From the NCBI GenBank assembly GCA_025463965.1, contig JAODBN010000059.1, positions 1-17,712 on the forward strand: a stretch of 17,712 nucleotides of DNA, in the 5' to 3' direction. Positions 1-7,471 of this stretch are shown here, piece after piece. The notes under the pieces were generated by a model. It searched no databases. It was not told the DNA's origin and worked only from the letters and a program-made list of their open reading frames with translations. The stretch's first letter is position 1, and each line of letters begins with the position of its first letter. The DNA comes from Acidimicrobiaceae bacterium. Its GTDB lineage: Bacteria > Actinomycetota > Acidimicrobiia > Acidimicrobiales > Bog-793. The translations under genes and the position numbers were made by a program.

Positions 1-1314
1 CCCCGGAACCGGCAGCCCTCGCGAGGAGTGCGCGGCCCTGCGCTGTCCGGCCGACCGCTCGCGCGCGAGGTCGCGCAGGTAGACCGGCATGTCGATCTGG
101 ATGGTGTGGCGCTTGGAGGCCACATAGCGGCGGGCGAGCGCTGCCTTCTGCGCAGCGATGGCACGAGCCATCGCCGGCGGGCTCGGGAGTGCGTAGCGGC
201 CGGTCAGGTAGTCGGCGAGCACCTTGGACTGCGCCTCAGCGACCGGCATGATCGAGCCCCACGGCTGGACGAAGCCGATGAACACGAGGTCGGAACGGTC
301 CGGCGCGAACATCCGCGCGTAGAGCTGCAGGTCGTTGTCCTTTGCCGCCAGCACCTGTTCGGAGAAATAGGGGAAGGTGATCTTGTAGCCGGTGCAGTAG
401 ACGACGACGTCCGCCTCGACGGCGCTCCCGTCGACGAAGCGCACCTCGTGGCCGGCGAGCTCGGCGATGTTCGGCTTCGGCACGATGGCGCCGTGGGTGA
501 GCCGGCTGAGGATGGTGTCGGACACGGTCGGGTGCGCCTGCAGGATCCCATGCTCGGGTCGGGGCAGCCCGTAGCGCTCGACGGGGCCCACGGCGAGGCG
601 CAGCACCCACTGGAAGAGCCGTTGGCGAATCTGCCACGGCAGCCAGATCGGGATGGGCAGCGCGGGCCGACCGAGGATGTACTTCGGGATCACGTAAGCA
701 CCGCGGCGCGACGAGAGGTAGGTGTGGCGGGCGACGTAGCTCGACTCGACGGCGATGTCCATGGCCGAGTTGCCGATCCCGACCACGACGACGTCGTGGC
801 CCTCCAGCTGGGCGAGGTCCCGGTAGTCGTGGGCGTGCATCTGCAGCCCGTCGAAGTGTCCGGGAAAGGGCGGCTCGGGCCAACGCGCGTCGCTGTGGTG
901 GCCGCTCGCGACCACCAAGGTGTCGTAGGTGCGCACCCGCCCGTCGGACAGCGTCACCCGCCAGCCGCCGTCCTCGAGGGGCTCCGCGTGCTCGACCGAG
1001 GTGTCGAAGGTGATCTTCTCGCGCAGCCCGAAGTGGTCGACGTAGGCGTTGAAGTACTCAGCGATCTCGAGGTGGTGTGGGAAGTCCGACATGGTCTTCG
1101 GCATCGGGTAGTCGGCGTACGCCATGTCCTTGCGGTAACTGTTGATGTGAAGCGTCCGGTAGGCGGCCGACGCCGGGCTGCCGAACGCCCAGTTCCCGCC
1201 GATCACCCCGGTCCGCTCGAAGCAGTCGAAGCCGATCCCGGCGTCCTGCAGCGCCTTGACGGCGGTCATGCCGGACGAGCCCGCGCCCACCACGCAAACG
1301 GCCTTGTCGCTCAT
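1..1314 (-). CDS. Flavin-containing monooxygenase, C-terminus cut by window edge
   Basis: FAD- and NADPH-dependent monooxygenase of the FMO / Baeyer-Villiger-like group, which inserts one oxygen from O2 into a soft nucleophile or ketone. The ATG at 1314 has an AAAGGAG Shine-Dalgarno about nine bases upstream. Visible marks: GAGSSG FAD dinucleotide motif at residues 10-15; FMO fingerprint FDGLQMHAHDY at 154-164 (family pattern FxGxxxHxxxY); NADPH motif GIGNSA at 179-184; and a CTGY motif in the C-terminal half, as in family members. The frame stays open to base 1, about 438 residues, so only the tail is missing. It is the last visible gene of a minus-strand operon, 70 bases after the dehydrogenase. 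Cytosolic; no signal peptide or membrane segment. The substrate cannot be read from the sequence. Family call is firm; monooxygenase versus Baeyer-Villiger chemistry is open. Confidence 0.93.
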   Translation of the reverse strand, partial: MSDKAVCVVGAGSSGMTAVKALQDAGIGFDCFERTGVIGGNWAFGSPASAAYRTLHINSYRKDMAYADYPMPKTMSDFPHHLEIAEYFNAYVDHFGLREKITFDTSVEHAEPLEDGGWRVTLSDGRVRTYDTLVVASGHHSDARWPEPPFPGHFDGLQMHAHDYRDLAQLEGHDVVVVGIGNSAMDIAVESSYVARHTYLSSRRGAYVIPKYILGRPALPIPIWLPWQIRQRLFQWVLRLAVGPVERYGLPRPEHGILQAHPTVSDTILSRLTHGAIVPKPNIAELAGHEVRFVDGSAVEADVVVYCTGYKITFPYFSEQVLAAKDNDLQLYARMFAPDRSDLVFIGFVQPWGSIMPVAEAQSKVLADYLTGRYALPSPPAMARAIAAQKAALARRYVASKRHTIQIDMPVYLRDLARERSAGQRRAAHSSRGLPVPG

Positions 1315-1384
1315 CGGAGCGCTCCTTTCACCCGGGATGCGCCCATAGGCGCCGGCCGAGCCCGGGGATCGTTCCGCGCGCCCG

Positions 1385-2368
1385 TCATCCGCCAGCACCT
1401 CCGCCCGGCGGCACGACGAAGTTGCCGTGCACGAGTCGGTCGGTGGTCAAGAATGAGATCGCATCACCCACGGTCCAGGTGCCGAGGCGCCACATCGCTC
1501 GTTCGGAGTAGGAGCCGCAGTGGGGGGTGAGGATCGTGTTCGGGGCAGCGAGGATGGGGTCGCCTGGCAGCAGCGGCTCATTGACGAAGACGTCCAGGCC
1601 GGCGCCTGCGAGGTGACCAGAGGTGAGCAGGTCGGCGAGCGCCGCCTCGTCGAGGATGCCACCGCGCGCGACGTTGACGACCACGGCGCCCGGCGGCAGG
1701 AGCTCGAGCTCGCGTCGTCCGATCATCCCCCGAGAGCTCTCCGTCAGCGGAAGGTGGAGGGTGATGGCATCGCAACGCACGAGCAGATCGTCCAGCTCGG
1801 CGATCCGTTCGGCGCCCTCAGGAACCTCCGGCGCCAGCGGGTCGTACACGAGAACCTCGCCCACGAGGTGCAAGAGTCTCGCGATGGTCGCGCGGCCGAT
1901 CCGGCCGGAGCCGATCACGCCGACGCGCAGCTCGTCGAGCGGCTTGATCGGGGCGAGGCCGTGGCTCCCGTTCCAGCCCCCGCGCACGAAGCGATCGGCG
2001 AGGAGGAACTTGCGCTGCAACGCGATGATCATCCCGATCGCATGGCTCGCGACCTCGACGGAACCGTAGTCCGGCTCGTTGAAAACGGCGATCCCGCGGC
2101 ACCTGGCCGCGTCGAGGTCCACGGTGTCGACCCCGACGCCGGTCCTGCCGATGACCCGAACCCCGTCGCCGAGCGCTGCGATCAGTGGGGCGCTCAGCAC
2201 GTGGCCGGCGACCACGACCGCTCCGGCATCGGCGGTCGCCGAGGCCACTTGCTCGGGTGTGACGATCTGCTCGTAGCGCACGATTCCCTTGCCGGAGAAG
2301 TGCTGCGCGACGGCGGGCGAATCGTAAAAGGCGTCCGCGCCGACCACGACCACCGGCATCGCGCTCAC
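1385..2368 (-). CDS. D-2-hydroxyacid dehydrogenase, CtBP-type (copy 1)
   Basis: NAD(P)-dependent dehydrogenase interconverting a 2-keto acid and a D-2-hydroxy acid. A Rossmann motif GSGRIG lies near residue 155, followed by the catalytic set of the family: Arg in NVARGG, Glu in DVFVNEP and His in TPHCGSYSER. I chose the GTG at 2368 because GGAGAG sits about six bases before it; the ATG at 2359 (MPVVVV) is the alternative. The frame could run up to 2467, but that would overlap the upstream metallo-hydrolase and adds a low-complexity leader. Length of 327 residues is normal. It starts 31 bases after the hydrolase stop, so it is probably co-transcribed. It is a clear paralogue of the gene at 11808: both share the EVASHA, LQRK and SYSER blocks and a C-terminal WTxGD...HGN..V stretch. 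Substrate unknown. Confidence 0.93.
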   Translation of the reverse strand: MSAMPVVVVGADAFYDSPAVAQHFSGKGIVRYEQIVTPEQVASATADAGAVVVAGHVLSAPLIAALGDGVRVIGRTGVGVDTVDLDAARCRGIAVFNEPDYGSVEVASHAIGMIIALQRKFLLADRFVRGGWNGSHGLAPIKPLDELRVGVIGSGRIGRATIARLLHLVGEVLVYDPLAPEVPEGAERIAELDDLLVRCDAITLHLPLTESSRGMIGRRELELLPPGAVVVNVARGGILDEAALADLLTSGHLAGAGLDVFVNEPLLPGDPILAAPNTILTPHCGSYSERAMWRLGTWTVGDAISFLTTDRLVHGNFVVPPGGGAGG

Positions 2369-2399
2369 GGATCTCTCCGTAGCGCGGGCCGCCCGTCCA

Positions 2400-3236
2400 T
2401 CAGGGACGCACGCCCTCGGGGCCGATGACCACGCGCTCGCCGACGCGGAGCACCTGCGAAGTGCCATCGCCTCCGAGGCGGGCGAGCGTGTCGGAGAACG
2501 CTCCCGGATCGAGGGTGGCGCCCTCCCCGTAGTCGGCGTCCTGCCACAGGCCGTAGTGGAACGGGAACGCCACCTTGGCGCCTTGGCGCCAGGCGAGCAT
2601 GGCCGCCTCGTGGGCGTTCATGTTGCCCGCGGTCCCGTTGATGGCGATGAACGAGGCGGTCACCCCCAGGGTGTCCGGCACGATGTCGCTGTCATAGACC
2701 GTGTCGCCAGAGTGGTAGACGCTGACGTCGCCGTGGCTGATGCGATAGCCGATCGCGTCTTCTGCCGGCTCGAGGGCGAAGACATGGCGGGCGTGCACGG
2801 CGCGGACGGTGAGGCCGCCGACCTCGATTTCGTCGCCCGGGACAAGTGCCGTGGTGCGCGATCGGTCGACGCCCTTCGCGGTCACCTTCGCCATCGCCGT
2901 CGGGGGTCCCACGAACCGGGTGCGGGGGTGGCTGGCGAAGGGCTCGATCGCGTCGGGATCGAGATGGTCCTCGTGCGCGTGCGAGGCGAGCACCGCGTCG
3001 ACCTCCACCTCTGCGGGGTCGAGCGGGGCGGGCACCGCCCGAGCGAGGCCGTAGGAACGGGTGACCGCGTCGCTCAGATAGGGATCTACGAGCAAGACGG
3101 CGCCGTCTGGCGCCTTGCAGGCGAGACCCGCCTGGTACAGCCACCAGCATGAGATCGTGCCGGGCACGACCTCGGCTTCGCGGATTTCGTGCCACAGTTG
3201 CGACGCGCTCTTCGACGCGCTTGCCTGTTCCCCCAC
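2400..3236 (-). CDS. UlaG-like metallo-beta-lactamase-fold hydrolase
   Basis: Metal-dependent hydrolase of the beta-lactamase fold. The metal motif HAHEDH is at residues 86-91, followed by HSGD at 175-178 and a PFHYGLW block. The N-terminal block EVVPGTISCWWL resembles the E. coli L-ascorbate-6-phosphate lactonase UlaG, as do YHSGD and PFH(Y/H)xxW, so a lactonase or related esterase on a sugar-acid-like substrate is the best guess. The GTG at 3236 follows GGGGGAAGG at suitable spacing. At 278 residues it is shorter than UlaG (about 350), so it belongs to the broader UlaG-like group rather than being UlaG itself. It is the first gene of the minus-strand operon, divergent from the FAH gene, with an operator-like repeat in the gap. 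A cytosolic enzyme without a signal peptide. Specific activity is inferred. Confidence 0.88.
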   Translation of the reverse strand: MGEQASASKSASQLWHEIREAEVVPGTISCWWLYQAGLACKAPDGAVLLVDPYLSDAVTRSYGLARAVPAPLDPAEVEVDAVLASHAHEDHLDPDAIEPFASHPRTRFVGPPTAMAKVTAKGVDRSRTTALVPGDEIEVGGLTVRAVHARHVFALEPAEDAIGYRISHGDVSVYHSGDTVYDSDIVPDTLGVTASFIAINGTAGNMNAHEAAMLAWRQGAKVAFPFHYGLWQDADYGEGATLDPGAFSDTLARLGGDGTSQVLRVGERVVIGPEGVRP

Positions 3237-3281
3237 GGCCCTTCCCCCGATCGCTCACGACTCGCCCGCCGACAGCGGACT

Positions 3282-3293
3282 ACTGTCGACAAT
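3282..3293. promoter_or_regulatory. Putative GntR/FCD operator, site A
   Basis: ACTGTCGACAAT on the plus strand (ATTGTCGACAGT on the minus), a near-perfect 12-base inverted repeat in the divergent gap between the metallo-hydrolase and FAH genes. It overlaps a plausible plus-strand -10 hexamer TACTGT at 3281-3286. The ATTGT-nn-ACAAT form is typical of FCD-type GntR regulators, one of which is encoded at 4248. Assignment to that protein is inference. Confidence 0.6.
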
Positions 3294-3330
3294 GTACAAG
3301 TTGGTCGAACCCGGGGCGAGACCCGGTTGA
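3292..3330 (+). CDS. Possible 12-residue leader peptide before the FAH gene
   Basis: ATG at 3292 opens a 12-codon reading frame (MYKLVEPGARPG) ending in TGA at 3330, twelve bases before the GTG of the FAH gene. The ATG begins five bases after the putative -10 TACTGT, so a transcript could begin at or next to it and be read without a leader. A small GC hairpin (3311-3315 with 3322-3326) lies inside. Chance is a serious alternative for so short a frame. Confidence 0.2.
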   Translation: MYKLVEPGARPG

Positions 3331-3341
3331 GAGGGGGACAG

Positions 3342-4169
3342 GTGCGCCTGGCGACCGTGCGTTACGAGGGTGAGAGCCGCGCGGCGGTGCTCAACGAGGA
3401 TCGGGTCGGGCTGTTGGGCGCCCCAGACCTCGGAGCGCTGCTGGCGGAGCAGGATTGGAGCGCGCTCGCCGGACGACCTCAGCAAGAGGTGGCCGCGGAT
3501 GACGTCACCGTGCTCACCCTCGTGCCTCGTCCGTCGAAGATCATGTGCATCGGCCTCAACTACCGACTCCACATCGAGGAGGTAGGCGCGGAGGCTCCCG
3601 AGTACCCGACGGTGTTCGCCAAGTTCGCGCGCTCGTTGATCGGGGACGGGGAGCCGATCCAGATGCCGGCCATCTCCGAGCGCCTCGACTGGGAGGTCGA
3701 GCTGGTTGCGGTGATCGGCAGAACCGTCCGCAACGCGAGCGAGAGCGAGGCCGAGGCGGCGATCGCCGGGTTCACCGTCGGCAACGACGTGTCGGCACGC
3801 GACCTGCAGAACCGGACCTCGCAGTGGCTCCAGGGAAAGACCTGCGAGGCCACCACCCCGGTCGGACCGTGCATGGTCACGACCGACGAGGTGGGCACCA
3901 GGCCGGATCTCGCCATCCGCTGCGAGGTCGACGGCGTGCTCCGCCAGGACTCCCGCACCTCGGATCTCCTGTTCTCGGTGCCCCAGCTCGTTGCCTACCT
4001 GAGCAACATTCTCACCTTGGATCCGGGAGACATCATCTTCACCGGGACCCCGGGAGGCGTCGGCCAGGGCCTCAAGCCTCCGGTCTTTCTGAACGCCGGC
4101 CAGACAGTGGCCTGCACCATCGAGGGGATCGGCACGCTCACCAATTCCTGCGCACCGGCTGGCCGCTGA
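3342..4169 (+). CDS. Fumarylacetoacetate hydrolase (FAH) family protein
   Basis: Metal-dependent hydrolase or lyase acting on a carbon-carbon bond beside a keto group (acylpyruvase, diketo-acid hydrolase, decarboxylase or hydratase types). The fold marks are complete: IGLNYRLHIEE near residue 70, FAKFARSLIG near 92, metal ligands Glu118 and Glu120 in DWEVEL, Asp149 in GNDVSARDLQ, and a C-terminal LDPGDIIFTGTPGGVG block. The GTG at 3342 has AGGGGG four bases upstream and gives 275 residues, the usual size. The frame extends upstream to 3189 but that part is antisense to the hydrolase gene and is not conserved-looking. First gene of the rightward unit, controlled by site A. In sugar-acid pathways such enzymes cleave 2,4-diketo-3-deoxy acids, which would suit the nearby dehydrogenases and aldolases; this is inference. 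Confidence 0.93.
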   Translation: MRLATVRYEGESRAAVLNEDRVGLLGAPDLGALLAEQDWSALAGRPQQEVAADDVTVLTLVPRPSKIMCIGLNYRLHIEEVGAEAPEYPTVFAKFARSLIGDGEPIQMPAISERLDWEVELVAVIGRTVRNASESEAEAAIAGFTVGNDVSARDLQNRTSQWLQGKTCEATTPVGPCMVTTDEVGTRPDLAIRCEVDGVLRQDSRTSDLLFSVPQLVAYLSNILTLDPGDIIFTGTPGGVGQGLKPPVFLNAGQTVACTIEGIGTLTNSCAPAGR

Positions 4170-4206
4170 GTACGAAGTCCTGGGCTCTTGGTAGTGGCCG
4201 GGGTAA

Positions 4207-4218
4207 ACTGTCAACGGC
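4207..4218. promoter_or_regulatory. Putative GntR/FCD operator, site B (regulator promoter)
   Basis: ACTGTCAACGGC, sharing the ACTGTCRAC core with the other sites but with a weaker right half. It overlaps a -10-like TAAACT at 4204-4209, about 40 bases before the TTG start of the regulator. The position suggests autoregulation. Confidence 0.45.
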
Positions 4219-4247
4219 TCGTCCGCCCTGACCAGTGAGGTGACGCG

Positions 4248-4940
4248 TTGAAGACGGAGCTCGGGCCCCAGCCCCTCGGACCTGCGCGGCGACGCGTGCT
4301 CGCCGACGAGGTGGCTGACGCGATCCGCGACGCCATCGTCGGCGGCGAGATCGACCTCGGCCAGCGCCTCATCGAAGAGGAGCTGGCCTCACGGCTGGGG
4401 GTGAGCCGCGGCCCCGTTCGCGAGGCGCTCGTGCGCCTCGGCCAGGAAGGCCTCGTCCACATGGAGCGCCACCGTGGCGCCACCGTGGCCCAGCTGTCGC
4501 TCGACGAAGTCGACGAGATCTACAGCCTTCGCACCGCTCTCGAGCGGCTGGCAGTCGAGTGGGTCTGCCGGATGGCCACCGACGAGGACTTTGCCCGGGT
4601 CGGCGCGGTGCTCGAGCAGTTCGACCGGCTCGGCTCCCCGCCGGCGCGCGCCGCGGTGGCGGGACTCGACGTGGCCTTCCACGACGCCGTCTTCCATGCC
4701 GCCCACCACGAGCGGCTGTACCGGGCCTGGACGGGGCTGCGCTCCCAGATCTTCCTCTACCTCGTCCATCGCGGGGCGTTGCGCGCGGACTTCGCCACCA
4801 CCTGGCGGGCGGACCACGAGGAGTTCCTGGCGATCCTCAAGTCACGCAAGCGCGCCCAGGCGGTCCGCGCCGTCGAGGGGCATATCGAGGGGACCTACCA
4901 GCGAGTGCTGCAAGCCAACCTCGACAACACCGCCCCGTAG
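4248..4940 (+). CDS. GntR-family transcriptional regulator, FCD subfamily
   Basis: DNA-binding repressor or activator with an effector-binding domain. Residues about 14-75 form the winged helix, with the recognition helix in SRGPVREAL (53-61). The rest (about 85-220) is an all-helical FCD domain, including LDVAFHDAVFHAAHHERL and a late Asp-His segment (RADHEEF) and a His in VEGHIEG of the kind that binds a metal and a small organic acid. The TTG at 4248 is preferred: GAGGTG is five bases upstream, and no ATG or GTG fits in frame. 230 residues is standard. It lies in the middle of the island, between the FAH and LLM genes, with an operator-like repeat in both flanking gaps (4207 and 4961). I infer it controls the island in response to a pathway acid. 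Confidence 0.95.
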   Translation: MKTELGPQPLGPARRRVLADEVADAIRDAIVGGEIDLGQRLIEEELASRLGVSRGPVREALVRLGQEGLVHMERHRGATVAQLSLDEVDEIYSLRTALERLAVEWVCRMATDEDFARVGAVLEQFDRLGSPPARAAVAGLDVAFHDAVFHAAHHERLYRAWTGLRSQIFLYLVHRGALRADFATTWRADHEEFLAILKSRKRAQAVRAVEGHIEGTYQRVLQANLDNTAP

Positions 4941-4960
4941 AGGAGCACGACCCGCTCCGT

Positions 4961-4972
4961 TTTGTTGACAGT
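4961..4972. promoter_or_regulatory. Putative GntR/FCD operator, site C
   Basis: ACTGTCAACAAA on the minus strand (TTTGTTGACAGT on the plus), matching the shared 12-base repeat. It lies exactly over the -35 hexamer TTGACA of the LLM gene promoter. A looser GTCGACAA match sits about 50 bases downstream at 5014-5021, just inside the gene. Confidence 0.55.
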
Positions 4973-4993
4973 TGACGGCTTAGCCGCCAGACT
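4965..4993 (+). promoter_or_regulatory. Putative sigma-70-type promoter for the LLM / Lpd-like unit
   Basis: A perfect -35 TTGACA (4965-4970), a 17-base spacer and CAGACT (4988-4993), which keeps the key A at position 2 and T at position 6 of a -10 box. The predicted start of transcription (about 5000-5003) coincides with the GTG start codon, consistent with a leaderless message. The operator-like repeat covers the -35. Confidence 0.45.
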
Positions 4994-5002
4994 CTCCCAC
5001 TC

Positions 5003-5974
5003 GTGGGAGAGACGTCGACAACGGTCCACCCGTGGGTGGCCGAAGCAGCTAGCCAGGTCCGCTTCGGGATCGTGCCCGCCTTTCTCGCCGAGTGGCAGGA
5101 CCTCTGCCGGTTCGTCGTCGACGCGGAGGAGCGGGGCTTCGACTCGACCTGGGTGAACGACCACCCCACCCGGTCGATGGACACCTTCACCCTGCTCGGC
5201 GCGCTCGCCACGGCCACGAGGCGCATCCGGCTCATGTCGCTCGTCAGCTGCGTGCTCTACCACCACCCGCTGATGATCGCCCGCGGTGCCGCAGACGTCG
5301 ACCGCCTCAGCGGCGGCCGCGCTGTCGTGGGGCTCGGGATCGGTGACGACGTGCCCGAGTTCGAGATGCTGGGCCTCGACTTTCCGCCAGCTCGCGCCCG
5401 CCAAGCCGCTCTCGAGGAGGCGATCCCGATCCTGCGGGCCCTGTGGGCCGGCGAGGAGGTGACCCACTCCGGAGAGCGCTTCCATCTCGCCTCCGCCAAG
5501 CTGTCGCCCCGTCCGGTCCAAGAGCGCCTTCCGGTGCTGATCGGCGGCGGGGGAGAGAAGGTCACTCTCCGCCAGGTGGCCCGCCACGCCGACATGTCCA
5601 ACTTCGGGCCCCATGAGTGGGTGGGGAGCGCCTTTTCGCCCGAGGACGTCCGTCGCAAGTACGACATCCTCCGTCGCTACTGCGAGGAGGAGGGGCGCCC
5701 CTACGAGGCGATCTTGCGCAGTCACTGGACGCCGCTTCTCACCCTGGCGCCGTCCGAGTCGGCGCTCCAGGCAAAGCAAGAGGCCGCGAGGATCCCGGAC
5801 GCGAAGCTGCGGACGGGGCCGCTGTTCGCCACGCCCGACTCCGCGATCGCTCACTACCAGGGCCTGCTCGAGGCAGGGGCGCAGTACTTCCTCGTGACGG
5901 TCAACGGTCGGGACACCGAGACGGTCGACCTGCTTTCCGAGCGGGTCATGCCGGCACTCGAGCCGCGGCCGTGA
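5003..5974 (+). CDS. LLM-class (luciferase-like) flavin/F420-dependent oxidoreductase
   Basis: TIM-barrel oxidoreductase of the bacterial luciferase superfamily, using F420 or FMN. Evidence: N-terminal strand VRFGIVP, then ERGFDSTWVNDHP, the RLSGGRAVVGLGIGDD block near residue 105, LRALWAGEEVTHSGERF, LPVLIGGGGEK and a C-terminal barrel end. 323 residues fits. No Shine-Dalgarno precedes the GTG at 5003, and the promoter places transcription start there, so leaderless translation is likely; a GTG at 5036 is the alternative. It overlaps the next gene by four bases (GTGA), so the two are translationally coupled. LLM enzymes are abundant in actinobacteria and their substrates are rarely predictable; no reaction is assigned. 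Confidence 0.92.
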   Translation: MGETSTTVHPWVAEAASQVRFGIVPAFLAEWQDLCRFVVDAEERGFDSTWVNDHPTRSMDTFTLLGALATATRRIRLMSLVSCVLYHHPLMIARGAADVDRLSGGRAVVGLGIGDDVPEFEMLGLDFPPARARQAALEEAIPILRALWAGEEVTHSGERFHLASAKLSPRPVQERLPVLIGGGGEKVTLRQVARHADMSNFGPHEWVGSAFSPEDVRRKYDILRRYCEEEGRPYEAILRSHWTPLLTLAPSESALQAKQEAARIPDAKLRTGPLFATPDSAIAHYQGLLEAGAQYFLVTVNGRDTETVDLLSERVMPALEPRP

Positions 5975-7404
5975 GCACGGACGACGGGGCCTACGACCTC
6001 GTCGTCCTGGGCGGGGGGCCAGCCGGGCTGGCGGCCGCAGTCGAGGCCGCCAGCCGCGGCAGGTCGGTGGCCCTCGTGGAGGCGTCCGGTGCCGGCGGGC
6101 TCGGGGGGAGCGATCTGCACCGCTCATCGATCCCGAGCGCCGTGCTCCACCAGGCGAGCGAGGTGCAAGAGACCGCCGCTCGCGCCGCTGACTTCGGCGT
6201 CGGGGTGCCACCGGTGCGCATCGACCGGTCGCTTGTGCGCACACGAACCGCCGCCCTCGTCGACGAGCGACGTGGCGAGCTGGTGGAACAGCTGCTCGGG
6301 TTGGGCGCGGAGCTCGTTGCGGGACGTGGACGGCTTCTCGAGGGCCGAACGGTCGAGGTGACTGAGGCGTCCGGTGTGCTTCGGCGCCTGGCCGGCGCGG
6401 CGGTGTTGGTTGCCACCGGCAGCACACCGGCCGTGCCCGAGGGCCTCGAGCCGGATGGCGTGCTGATCGCCCACGCCGAGGAGCTGCTCTCGATGGAGCT
6501 CGTCGAGGCTGCGGGCGACGGCGCTGGGGGACCTCCGGTGGTGGTGGTCGGTGGCGGAGAGACGGGCTGTGAGGCGGCGTCCGCGCTCGCCCACCTCGGC
6601 GCCGCGGTCACCGTCGTCGAGTCCGGTGCCGACGTGCTGGCTGGCTGGGACCGCGATCTCGTCAAGGTCCTCACCCGGACCCTCGCCCGGCGGGGGGTGC
6701 AGTTTCGAACGGGCGCACGGGCGATCGGCCACCGCCCGAGCGCCAGCGGCACCTCGGTGCTGCTCGAGGACGGAAGCGAGCTCGACACCGCCCTCGTCGT
6801 GCTCGCGGCCGGCCGCCGGCCAGCTGGCGATCCGGTCGGCGATGGCGCTGGCGTGGCGTTCGATCCTGCCGGTTTCGTCCGGGTCGACCCGTGGATGCGC
6901 ACCGGCGTCCCGGGAGTGTTCGCCGCCGGTGATGTCACGGGAGGCATCCAGCTCGCCGGGGTGTCCCGGCTGGCAGGAGAGCTGGTCGGGCGTCAGCTGA
7001 CGGACCAGCCTGTGGTCCCGACGCGCCCAGAGCTCGTGCCGAGACAGCTCCACACTCATCCCGAGCTCGCCAGTGTCGGCCTGACCGAGGAGGCCGCCCG
7101 GGCTGCCGGCATGGACGTCGTGACGGTCACCGACCATTTCGCCGCCAACGGGCGCGCCCGGATCCTCGGCCAGACCGAGGGGCTGGCGAAGGTGGTCGCC
7201 GAGCGGGACGGCCCGGTGGTCGGCGTGCACCTCGCCGGGCCGGCGGTGGCCGAGCAGATCGGCCAGGGCGGCCTGGCGGTGCGCTGGGAAGCACTTCCCG
7301 GCGAGGTCGCCTACTTCGTCCAGCCGCACCCGAGCCTCTCGGAGACCTATGGCGAGGCGCTGTTCGTCCTGGCGGGCCGAGGGCTGCACCTCGCGTCCAG
7401 CTGA
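5971..7404 (+). CDS. Dihydrolipoamide-dehydrogenase-like flavoprotein lacking both redox cysteines
   Basis: Class I flavoprotein disulfide reductase fold. FAD motif GGGPAG (about 16-21), NAD(P) motif GGGETG in the middle, VFAAGDV second FAD motif, dimerisation domain with HPELASVGLTEEA, and C-terminal HPSLSE carrying the family's His-Glu pair. 477 residues is normal length. The active-site segment normally reads GGTCxxxxCIPSK; here it is LGGSDLHRSSIPSA, so Asp48 and Ser53 replace the two cysteines and Ala57 the conserved lysine. Disulfide exchange with lipoyl groups is therefore not expected. It may act as a transhydrogenase- or quinone-reductase-like diaphorase, partner the LLM enzyme, or bind E2 in a structural role. 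The GTG at 5971 overlaps the LLM stop; the frame upstream to 5617 lies inside the LLM gene and is a shadow. Confidence 0.9.
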   Translation: MSTDDGAYDLVVLGGGPAGLAAAVEAASRGRSVALVEASGAGGLGGSDLHRSSIPSAVLHQASEVQETAARAADFGVGVPPVRIDRSLVRTRTAALVDERRGELVEQLLGLGAELVAGRGRLLEGRTVEVTEASGVLRRLAGAAVLVATGSTPAVPEGLEPDGVLIAHAEELLSMELVEAAGDGAGGPPVVVVGGGETGCEAASALAHLGAAVTVVESGADVLAGWDRDLVKVLTRTLARRGVQFRTGARAIGHRPSASGTSVLLEDGSELDTALVVLAAGRRPAGDPVGDGAGVAFDPAGFVRVDPWMRTGVPGVFAAGDVTGGIQLAGVSRLAGELVGRQLTDQPVVPTRPELVPRQLHTHPELASVGLTEEAARAAGMDVVTVTDHFAANGRARILGQTEGLAKVVAERDGPVVGVHLAGPAVAEQIGQGGLAVRWEALPGEVAYFVQPHPSLSETYGEALFVLAGRGLHLASS

Positions 7405-7471
7405 CGGTCTTCGGTCCAGGCTTCGTCTCTCGGTCGGCCCGCCCGCCGCATGAGCGCGACGAGCGTCATGG

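Noticed and set aside
28..1530. Long plus-strand open frame over the monooxygenase and dehydrogenase
   Set aside because: Antisense shadow caused by high GC; Arg/Val/Asp/Gly-rich with no domain motif, while the minus strand encodes clear FMO and dehydrogenase motifs.
2369..2467. N-terminal extension of the first 2-hydroxyacid dehydrogenase
   Set aside because: It would overlap the metallo-hydrolase, is low-complexity, and a better Shine-Dalgarno serves the GTG at 2368.
5014..5021. Extra GTCGACAA operator-like match inside the LLM gene
   Set aside because: Lacks the ACT arm, and GTCGAC is common in GC-rich coding DNA as a Val-Asp codon pair.
4895..6427. 510-codon minus-strand frame
   Set aside because: Lies opposite the LLM and Lpd-like genes, is Arg/Pro/Gly-rich and shows no recognisable motif.
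7450..7470. Possible hairpin between the convergent Lpd-like and exporter genes
   Set aside because: Only a five-pair stem with a large loop and no T-run, so not a convincing bidirectional terminator.
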